From: an uncultured Lachnospiraceae bacterium
GTDB taxonomy: Bacteria > Bacillota > Clostridia > Lachnospirales > Lachnospiraceae
Direction of reading: 5' to 3'
Assembly: GCA_910579805.1 (NCBI GenBank)
Contig: CAJTWM010000005.1
Span: forward strand, 91,894-155,893
DNA length: 64,000 bases
The notes beneath the pieces are model-generated. The model was not told the DNA's origin. It saw only the letters and a list, made by a program, of their open reading frames with translations, and searched no databases. A program made the translations under genes and the position numbers. Positions 44,592 to 51,779 of the stretch are shown one piece after another. Numbering within the stretch: the first letter of the stretch is position 1; every line of letters starts with the position of its first letter.

Positions 44592-45614
44592 ATGAGTGAA
44601 GTAAAAATGATCAGCCCGGCAGTGAAAAACGTGCCCTGGCAGGAAAGACCGGAAGGATTGAAAGACGCGCCGATTTGGAGATATACGGAGAACCCTATCA
44701 TCGGAAGAAATCCGTTAAAGGGCGTGGCAAGAATTTTTAACAGCGCAGTTATGCCTTATGGCGACGAGTTTATCGGCGTATTCAGGGGTGAGCAGACCAA
44801 CGGGATCCCTTACATTTATATGGGAAGAAGCAAGGATGCGATCCATTGGGATTTTGACGAAAATAAGATCCCGTTTGTAGATGAGGACGGCAAGGAATTT
44901 ATGCCGGTCTATGCTTACGATCCCCGTCTCGTAAAAGTAGAGGATACTTATTATGTGATTTGGTGTCAGGACTTCTACGGCGCGGCGATCGGTATGGCAA
45001 AGACGACCGACTTTAAGACGTTTGTACGTTTGGAAAATCCGTTCCTTCCGTTTAACAGGAACGCGGTGCTGTTCCCGAGAAAGATCAACGGTAACTTCTG
45101 TATGCTGAGCCGTCCTTCCGACAGCGGACATACTCCTTTCGGCGATATTTTCGTCAGCGAAAGCCCGGATCTTGTATACTGGGGCAAACACAGACATGTA
45201 ATGGGCCGCGGAAACGAGTGGTGGGAATCCTTAAAGATCGGCGGCGGCGCGGCGCCTATTGAGACGTCCGAAGGATGGCTGCTGTTCTACCACGGCGTGA
45301 GCGGAACCTGCAACGGATATGTATATTCCATCGGCGGCGCTATTTTGGACCTTGACAATCCGTCTATTGTAAAATACCGTTGTGAAAACTTCCTGCTCAC
45401 GCCGGAAGAATGGTATGAGGAACGCGGCTTTGTACCGAATGTATGTTTCCCGTGTGCTACGATCCACGATTCCGAAAGCGGAAAGATTGCCATTTATTAC
45501 GGCGCGGCAGACAGCTATGTGGGACTTGCATTTACGCAGTTTGAAGACATTATGGATTATATTAAATCCAACAGTGTGGTTACGGCTAACGATACGGAGA
45601 TCGGAAGACGCTGA
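44592..45614 (+). CDS. GH130_2 beta-1,4-mannooligosaccharide phosphorylase
   Basis: The enzyme removes mannose units as mannose-1-phosphate from the non-reducing end of mannooligosaccharides. The 340-residue protein resembles R. albus RaMP2: VPWQERPEG, WRYTENPIIGRNPLKGVARIFNSA, GVFRGEQTNGIPYIYMG, the acid region PVYAYDPRLVKVEDTYY and SRPSDSGHTPFGDIF. It differs clearly from the GH130_1 enzyme at 24690, and the two act at consecutive pathway steps. The ATG at 44592 has GAGGA upstream and matches the family start; the ATG at 44580 overlaps that site. No signal peptide is present, so the reaction is intracellular. Confidence 0.93.
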   Translation: MSEVKMISPAVKNVPWQERPEGLKDAPIWRYTENPIIGRNPLKGVARIFNSAVMPYGDEFIGVFRGEQTNGIPYIYMGRSKDAIHWDFDENKIPFVDEDGKEFMPVYAYDPRLVKVEDTYYVIWCQDFYGAAIGMAKTTDFKTFVRLENPFLPFNRNAVLFPRKINGNFCMLSRPSDSGHTPFGDIFVSESPDLVYWGKHRHVMGRGNEWWESLKIGGGAAPIETSEGWLLFYHGVSGTCNGYVYSIGGAILDLDNPSIVKYRCENFLLTPEEWYEERGFVPNVCFPCATIHDSESGKIAIYYGAADSYVGLAFTQFEDIMDYIKSNSVVTANDTEIGRR

Positions 45615-45633
45615 TCCGATATTGGCCATAGGA

Positions 45634-45674
45634 GGAAAAAGCTAAGGCAGCAAAAGACTGTCTTAGCTTTTTCC
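45634..45674 (+). terminator. Strong intrinsic terminator after GH130_2
   Basis: GGAAAAAGCTAAGGCAG (45634-45650) pairs with CTGTCTTAGCTTTTTCC (45658-45674), a 17-bp stem with one G-U pair and a 7-base loop. The A-rich and T-rich base of the stem makes it work in both directions. Confidence 0.88.
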
Positions 45675-45705
45675 TAAAAGAATTTTCAGAGAGGAGGAAG
45701 GAAGT

Positions 45706-46815
45706 ATGAGTCTGCAGCCTGAAAAGGGCATCGTTAACAGAGGAAACTGGAGCAGGATAAAAAAGGTCATGGAGCGGGCGAAAGCCGGTGAAAAGCTTAC
45801 GCTGGGTTTTCTTGGCGGTTCCATCACGCAGGGATCCTTGTCCAGTACGCCCGAAACCTGTTATGCGTATTTGGTCTATGACTGGTGGAAAAAGAACTTT
45901 CCGGAAGGAGAATTTGTGTATGTAAATGCGGGGATCGGAGGAACCACTTCCCAGTTTGGAGTGGCAAGGGCAGAGTCCGATCTGCTGCAGTACCGGCCTG
46001 ACTTTGTCATTGTGGAATTTAGCGTTAATGACGAAAATACGGAATTTTTCTTGGAAACTTATGAAGGGCTGATTCGGAAAATATACGGAAAAAAAGAAAA
46101 ACCGGCTGTCCTGATCGTACATAACGTATGCTACGACACAGGGGCCAATGCCCAGAATCAACATCTAAAGGTAGGAAAATATTACGATATTCCTTGCGTG
46201 AGCATGAAGGAAACGATCTATCCAATGATAGAGTCCGGAGAGCTGGAAAACAGGGAGATCACGCCGGACGACTTACATCCGAATGATCAGGGACACAGTC
46301 TGGTGGCGCAGGTCATTACTTTCTTTTTGGCACAGGTTTATGCAGAGCTTTCGCAGAAAGAAGAAGCGGAAAAAGAATTTCCAAAGCCGTTTACGCCTAA
46401 CGGTTTTGAACATTCAGTCCGTTTTCAGAACCGGAATACAAAAGCGGAATCCGCAGGCTTTGAGGCAGATAAAAGAGAGCAGGAAAATATCAGGGAAATT
46501 TTCCGAAATGGTTGGACGGCAGGTCGTAAAGATGATAGAATAACCTTAGATATAGAAGGAACCGGAATTGCAGTGCAATACCGAAAATCAGTCAATAAAC
46601 CGACGCCTGTGGCAGTTGCCGTTATAGACGGAGAAGAGGAAAAAGCGATTACGCTGGACGGTAATTTTGAAGAGGACTGGGGAGACTGTCTCTATCTTAC
46701 CAAAGCGGTCACGGGACTGGAAAATAAGGTGCATAAAGTGGAGATCAGGATCGTAGAAGCGCATGAAGAAGATGTGGTGCCGTTTTATCTTGTCTCTGTA
46801 ATAGGTTCTTTCTAA
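45706..46815 (+). CDS. SGNH-type acetylesterase with C-terminal beta domain (acetyl-mannan esterase candidate)
   Basis: The 369-residue protein has the SGNH blocks in order: LGFLGGSITQGS (nucleophile Ser in GGSIT, about residue 39), NAGIGGTTSQFG, VEFSVNDENTEF and DDLHPNDQGHSLVA with the catalytic Asp-His pair. Residues about 245-369 form a separate beta-rich domain (ITLDIEGTGIAVQYRKS, HKVEIRIVEAHEED). An N-terminal SGNH domain followed by a CBM-like domain is the layout of the mannan O-acetylesterase RiCE17 of Roseburia, and this protein also lacks a signal peptide. It likely deacetylates imported mannooligosaccharides so that the GH130 enzymes can act. GGAGG is close upstream of the ATG. Confidence 0.82.
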   Translation: MSLQPEKGIVNRGNWSRIKKVMERAKAGEKLTLGFLGGSITQGSLSSTPETCYAYLVYDWWKKNFPEGEFVYVNAGIGGTTSQFGVARAESDLLQYRPDFVIVEFSVNDENTEFFLETYEGLIRKIYGKKEKPAVLIVHNVCYDTGANAQNQHLKVGKYYDIPCVSMKETIYPMIESGELENREITPDDLHPNDQGHSLVAQVITFFLAQVYAELSQKEEAEKEFPKPFTPNGFEHSVRFQNRNTKAESAGFEADKREQENIREIFRNGWTAGRKDDRITLDIEGTGIAVQYRKSVNKPTPVAVAVIDGEEEKAITLDGNFEEDWGDCLYLTKAVTGLENKVHKVEIRIVEAHEEDVVPFYLVSVIGSF

Positions 46816-46895
46816 GCGGTAATAGGCGAAGGTATCAATATTGTGTATGGCCGGTTGGGAGCAAGACAGTATACTAGGCAGAAATGAGGTTAAGT

Positions 46896-49082
46896 ATGAT
46901 GAAACGTCAGGAAAAAGCAGTGCAGAGCAGCAAAAAGAAAGAGATCAGGAAACATGCGGAGGGCGCGAAAGACAGTGTACGGAAAGCGAAGACCGAGATA
47001 AAGGAAGCGAGAAAGGTCATGAAGTCCGGCAGGATCCAAACGGTCATTGTCGGGGCTTTTCTTGTTCCGGTGCTTTTTATTGTGGCGCTGGGCGTGGTTT
47101 CTTACCGGAAAGCGTCGGTGACCATTATTGAGAAGTATAAAGAAACGTCCGTCAATGCGATCTCGGCAGAAGCAATGTATCTGAAACTGCTTTGTGAAAC
47201 GGTTTCATCAAAAGGAACGGAGATCATTATGGATTCCGATACCGCGTCTTACTATGAACGGTACTATGATAACGCGGATTCTAAAGCGTTAGACTGTTAT
47301 AGGAGCGTAAAACAGAATTTGATACATACGGCGGCCAGCGTCAGTTATCTGAACAGCTATCATATCATGGCGGAAAAAGGAACGCAGATCACTTCCGTAT
47401 CAAAGACATATCCGGCGGATGCTTATACGGCGTTTGCCTCTTCAGAGGAGGGGAAAAGGCTGTTGGACGGAGCCGGCAGAGGCAGGAACATGTGGCTGGG
47501 AAGGCATTCTTATCTGGATGAGAGCTTTGGGATGTCGCCGGACGATTACGGCTTGGTATTTTATCAGCGTTTTCTTCGTGTAAACGCCGTGCTGATTTTG
47601 GATATTAAAATGGACACGGTCGAATCGGCCCTGACCAGCGTAAACTTTGGGGAAAACAGTTATACGGCCATTGTAACGCCGGACAACAGAGAAATCATTT
47701 TTAAAGAACTTTTACCGGAGGGGGAAACGGAACTGGTTTCCCAAAGAGTGGAAGAGAATATTTTTGCCGACGCCGATTTTTATCAGGAGTCGGTGGAAAC
47801 GGGAGAAGCGGGCAGCGGGGAAGTTACTTATCAGGGAGAGAAATATTTATATATTTATGCGCCGATCGGTAATACCCAGATCATGCTCTGCAGTCTGATC
47901 CCCTATTCCAATATCGTTGCGGATGCTCTTGATATCAGGAACATGACGATTATTTTTGTGATCCTTGCGGCATTGATCGCAATGGTAGTGGGAAGCGCCA
48001 TCGCAATCAGCATCAGCAGGACCTTAAAAATAACGATCCGTTCTTTGAACCGGGTAGCGGAAGGCGATCTGACAGTCGGCTTTCAGACAAAGCGCAGAGA
48101 CGAGTTCCGTCTGCTTAACGACAGCCTGAACCATATGTTGAAAGGGGTGCGCGGGCTGATGACGGAAGTCAACGGTTTCGGTACGGAAGTCAACGGCCTT
48201 GCAGGAGGCGTGGCAGAGACGGCGGAAAATATCAACACTTCCATGAAGGACATTTCCAATGCGGTGGACGAAGTATCGAAAGGCGTAGTGACGCAGGCAG
48301 CGGAGACGGAGAACAGTAACCGCAGGATGTCGGAATTTTCCGAGCAGATCGTTCTTGTATGCGATCAGGCAGAGAACATGGGAAGCGCGGCCGATAAAGC
48401 CATCAATGCGGTCAATAAAGGAAAAGTCATTATTGAGGATCTGCGCAGCCAGTCGCAGTTGACCGTAAAGGTTACAAAAGAGCTGAGTCAGGATATTGTA
48501 AATGTAAAGACCCAGTCGGATGAGATCGAGAGTATTATCAATACCATTAACGAGATTGCGGAGCAGACGAATCTGCTGTCGTTGAACGCGTCTATTGAGG
48601 CGGCAAGGGCAGGAGAGAATGGAAGAGGATTTTCCGTCGTTGCAGACGAGATCAGAAAACTTGCAGATCAATCTATGCAGGCAGGCAATCAGATCAAGGG
48701 TATCGTGGAAAATATCAGAGTCACCACCAAACAGACCACGGATTCTGCGAAACGGACGGAGGAATTTATTTACAAACAGGCAGATTCCCTTGAAGAGACT
48801 ATTTCTGTATTCGGACAGATCAACGGCTGCGTAGACGAGCTTGTAAACGGTCTCCAGAGAATGGCGGATAACATGAAGTCCATCGGGGAAGAGAAAGACG
48901 AGGTACAGGATTCTATCCGTAACATATCGGCAGTATCAGAAGAGGCGGCGGCGGCAACCGAACAGGTAACGGTAACGTTAGGCAATCAGGTCGATTCTAT
49001 TGCTTATCTGTCACAGAAAGCGGAGCAGCTGGCAACGCAGGTACGCGCATTAGAAGAGGCTATGTCGCAGTTCCAAGTTTAA
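46896..49082 (+). CDS. Methyl-accepting chemotaxis protein
   Basis: The 728-residue receptor has a Lys/Glu-rich N-terminal cytoplasmic segment of about 45 residues, a first membrane helix (VIVGAFLVPVLFIVALGVVS), an outside sensor region of roughly 270 residues with a Cache-like pattern (FYQRFLRVNAVLILDIKMD), a second helix near 345-370, a HAMP domain (NRVAEGDLTVGFQTKRRDEF) and a signalling domain with the conserved hairpin tip IAEQTNLLSLNASIEAARAGE cut short here. It implies a motile host. Its place between mannan enzymes suggests taxis toward mannan-derived sugars (inference). ATG 46896 or 46899 fits the GAGGT site; ATG 46884 overlaps it. Confidence 0.93.
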   Translation: MMKRQEKAVQSSKKKEIRKHAEGAKDSVRKAKTEIKEARKVMKSGRIQTVIVGAFLVPVLFIVALGVVSYRKASVTIIEKYKETSVNAISAEAMYLKLLCETVSSKGTEIIMDSDTASYYERYYDNADSKALDCYRSVKQNLIHTAASVSYLNSYHIMAEKGTQITSVSKTYPADAYTAFASSEEGKRLLDGAGRGRNMWLGRHSYLDESFGMSPDDYGLVFYQRFLRVNAVLILDIKMDTVESALTSVNFGENSYTAIVTPDNREIIFKELLPEGETELVSQRVEENIFADADFYQESVETGEAGSGEVTYQGEKYLYIYAPIGNTQIMLCSLIPYSNIVADALDIRNMTIIFVILAALIAMVVGSAIAISISRTLKITIRSLNRVAEGDLTVGFQTKRRDEFRLLNDSLNHMLKGVRGLMTEVNGFGTEVNGLAGGVAETAENINTSMKDISNAVDEVSKGVVTQAAETENSNRRMSEFSEQIVLVCDQAENMGSAADKAINAVNKGKVIIEDLRSQSQLTVKVTKELSQDIVNVKTQSDEIESIINTINEIAEQTNLLSLNASIEAARAGENGRGFSVVADEIRKLADQSMQAGNQIKGIVENIRVTTKQTTDSAKRTEEFIYKQADSLEETISVFGQINGCVDELVNGLQRMADNMKSIGEEKDEVQDSIRNISAVSEEAAAATEQVTVTLGNQVDSIAYLSQKAEQLATQVRALEEAMSQFQV

Positions 49083-49159
49083 GCTGGAGTTTTTTTCATA
49101 AAGCGTTTGCGCCGTTTATGATGCTGAGGCCATAGGCGGCATATTGAAAAATAGGAAAT

Positions 49160-49212
49160 AAAAAGGCGTACTTGTTCCACTCTATGGAAATAGAGCGGAG
49201 GTGCGCCTTTTT
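49160..49212 (+). terminator. Branched intrinsic terminator after the chemoreceptor gene
   Basis: AAAAAGGCGTAC (49160-49171) pairs with GTGCGCCTTTTT (49201-49212) with one G-U pair. Inside is a second 6-bp hairpin CTCTAT-GGAA-ATAGAG capped by a GNRA-type loop. Confidence 0.82.
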
Positions 49213-49287
49213 CATAGCGGATCTGAAAATCAATTATAGACGGACATACTGCAGCGACGTGCGCAGTATTGTAGAAAAGAGGTAAAT

Positions 49288-51591
49288 ATGTTTTGTGACG
49301 ATTTTGTATGGGGCGTAGCAAGCAGCGCCTATCAGATAGAAGGAAGGGACGGGGAAGACGGCGCGGGTAAATGCATTTGGGATACTTTTACCGAAGCGGG
49401 CCGGATATATGAAAAGCAGAACGCCTATGTGAGCTGCGATCATATGCACAGATACAAGGAAGACTTTGCATTGATGCGCCTGTTGGGGATAAAAGCGTAT
49501 CGTTTTTCGCTAAGCTGGTCAAGAATCCTGCCGGAAGGGACAGGAAAAGTAAACGAAAAGGCGATTACGCTGTATCGGGATATGATCATGGAAATGAAGA
49601 AAAACGGTATAGAGCCTTACATTACGATGTATCATTGGGAATTTCCGCAGAGCCTTCAGGACAGGGGCGGATGGCTGAATGAAGAGGTGATCGAGTGGTT
49701 TGCGGAATATGCAAAGGTGGTAGCGGAGAATTTTTCAGATCTGTGCGATTATTTTATTACGCTGAATGAACCCCAGTGTTTTGTAGGGCTTGGGCATTTG
49801 TCGGGAGTGCATGCGCCGGGGGAAAAACTTCCTCCCGCCAAGGTATTCCAAATTGCCCATAACGCGCTCCGCGCGCATGGAAGAGCGGTGCAGAATTTAA
49901 GAAAGTATGCAGGAAGGCCGATCAAGGTAGGATATGCGCCGACTTGCGGTATGGCGTATCCTGAGACAGAAAAACAGGAAGATATAGAAGCGGCAAGAAA
50001 AGTGTTGTTTTCTTTTTATAATCCGATAGAGAACTGGACCTGGAACGTAGCATGGTTTTCCGATCCGGTAGTTTTGGGAAAATACCCGGAGGAAGGATTG
50101 GAGAAGTATAAAGAATATCTGCCTCCTATTACAAAAGAAGATATGGAATTGATTTCACAGCCGATTGATTTCCTTGGACAGAATATTTATAACGGCTATA
50201 TTGTCCGGGCAGGAAAAGACGGCGAACCGGAATTTGTAGGAAGAAAACCCGGTTTTCCCAAAACGGCCGCAGGCTGGCCGGTCACACCGGAGTGCCTTTA
50301 TTGGGGAACGCGGTTTTTGTATGATAGGTACCAAAAGCCTATCTATATTACGGAAAACGGTATGTCCTGCCATGACGACGTTTCGCCGGACGGGCAGGTG
50401 CATGACAGAAACAGGATCGACTTTCTGGATACTTATTTATCCGCCTTGCAGAAAGCCTCTGACGATGGTGCGGATATCAGGGGATTTTTCCTTTGGACAT
50501 TCTTGGATAATTTTGAATGGGATAAGGGATATAACGAGCGCTTTGGAATTGTTTATGTGGATTTTGAAACACAAAAGCGGATTGCGAAGGATTCTGCATA
50601 TTGGTATCAAAAAGTGGCGGAAAGTAATGGAAAAAATTTATTGATCAATAAAGGAGTCAGGCCAATGTTGTTTTTAGAACCGGTATTTAAACAGATGATA
50701 TGGGGCGGAAATAAATTAAGGACAGAATTTGGGTATGAAATACCCGGAGACGATACAGGGGAATGCTGGGCGGTCAGCGCCCATCCTAATGGAGAGTGTA
50801 TTGTAAAAGAAGGTGTATATGCAGGAGAAAAACTTTCCGTTTTGTGGAAAGAGCATCCGGAATTATTCGGAAACGTGGATTCTGACCGTTTCCCGCTGCT
50901 TATTAAGATCATCGACGCCAAGGCGGATCTAAGCATTCAGGTACATCCGGACGATGAATATGCAAAGAAAAACGAGAACGGTTCCCTTGGAAAAATGGAA
51001 TGCTGGTATATTTTAGACTGCGATGAAAATGCAGCGTTGGTAGTAGGGCACAATGCTAAGACGGAAGAAGAGCTGGAGTCTATGATAAGAGAAGGAAAAT
51101 GGCAGGAATTCATCCGCGAGATTCCGATCAAAAAAGGAGACTTTATCCAGATCGATCCCGGAACCGTCCATGCGATCAAGGGCGGTACTATGATACTGGA
51201 GACTCAGCAGAACAGCGATATCACTTACAGGGTATACGACTATGACCGTCTATCCAATGGGAAACCGAGAGAGCTTCATGTGGATAAAAGCATCGACGTT
51301 ATCATGGTTCCTGCTAAAGATCCTGAAGAAAGCGTATCCTTTACGGGGGATCTGCCGGACGATCAGATGAATCTTTTGAAAGAATGCGAATACTACCGGG
51401 TATGGAAACTGCGCGTAACAAAACCCGTTAAGATCGAGCAGGAATATCCGTTCCTGATCATGAGCGTTTTAGCGGGAGACGGGCTGGTAAACGGGCAGAT
51501 GGTCAAGAAGGGAGATCACTTTATCCTGCCTGCCGGATACGGGGAAGTAAACCTGCAGGGAAATATGGAAATCATAGCTTCAAGTGTGTAG
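49288..51591 (+). CDS. GH1 beta-glucosidase fused in frame to mannose-6-phosphate isomerase
   Basis: One 767-codon frame encodes two complete enzymes. Residues 1-452 are GH1: GVASSAYQIEG, acid/base Glu161 in TLNEPQ, nucleophile Glu356 in YITENG, and the aglycone-site WTFLDNFEWDKGYNERFG. Residues 460-767 are a type I phosphomannose isomerase of normal length (MLFLEPVFKQMIWGG, LSIQVHPDDEYA, QIDPGTVHAIKGG, ILETQQNSDITYRVYDY), with zinc-binding His and Glu positions intact. The link is only about eight residues (LINKGVRP). AAGGAG at 50651-50656 is 8 bases before the in-frame ATG at 50665, so the isomerase could also be made separately. GH1 would trim glucose from glucomannan oligomers and the isomerase would channel mannose-6-phosphate to fructose-6-phosphate; channelling is inference. 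Confidence 0.9.
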   Translation: MFCDDFVWGVASSAYQIEGRDGEDGAGKCIWDTFTEAGRIYEKQNAYVSCDHMHRYKEDFALMRLLGIKAYRFSLSWSRILPEGTGKVNEKAITLYRDMIMEMKKNGIEPYITMYHWEFPQSLQDRGGWLNEEVIEWFAEYAKVVAENFSDLCDYFITLNEPQCFVGLGHLSGVHAPGEKLPPAKVFQIAHNALRAHGRAVQNLRKYAGRPIKVGYAPTCGMAYPETEKQEDIEAARKVLFSFYNPIENWTWNVAWFSDPVVLGKYPEEGLEKYKEYLPPITKEDMELISQPIDFLGQNIYNGYIVRAGKDGEPEFVGRKPGFPKTAAGWPVTPECLYWGTRFLYDRYQKPIYITENGMSCHDDVSPDGQVHDRNRIDFLDTYLSALQKASDDGADIRGFFLWTFLDNFEWDKGYNERFGIVYVDFETQKRIAKDSAYWYQKVAESNGKNLLINKGVRPMLFLEPVFKQMIWGGNKLRTEFGYEIPGDDTGECWAVSAHPNGECIVKEGVYAGEKLSVLWKEHPELFGNVDSDRFPLLIKIIDAKADLSIQVHPDDEYAKKNENGSLGKMECWYILDCDENAALVVGHNAKTEEELESMIREGKWQEFIREIPIKKGDFIQIDPGTVHAIKGGTMILETQQNSDITYRVYDYDRLSNGKPRELHVDKSIDVIMVPAKDPEESVSFTGDLPDDQMNLLKECEYYRVWKLRVTKPVKIEQEYPFLIMSVLAGDGLVNGQMVKKGDHFILPAGYGEVNLQGNMEIIASSV

Positions 51592-51666
51592 ACAACAGGG
51601 TTATGGAGGATTTTTTATCAAACCGGCAAAATTGATAAACAGATTAGATTTTTTTAATGATTTACA

Positions 51667-51698
51667 GAGGGGAACTGCCTTGTAGGGCAGTTCCCTTT
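51667..51698 (+). terminator. Intrinsic terminator after the GH1-isomerase gene
   Basis: GGGAACTGCC (51670-51679) pairs with GGCAGTTCCC (51686-51695) around a 6-base loop and is followed by TTT. It marks the right end of the mannan locus. Confidence 0.8.
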
Positions 51699-51779
51699 GT
51701 GATAGAATTCAGTATTGTCACGCAGGGGTTTTTCTATAGAACTGCGGTAAATATTGTTACATTTAAAGGAGTGGAAGCT

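Noticed and set aside
44570..44600. Recurrent GCAGAAATG followed by a purine tract before the genes at 44592, 46896 and 58922, considered as a shared regulatory motif
   Set aside because: The common part is short and mostly reflects a ribosome-binding site next to an upstream ATG; no shared promoter boxes could be established.
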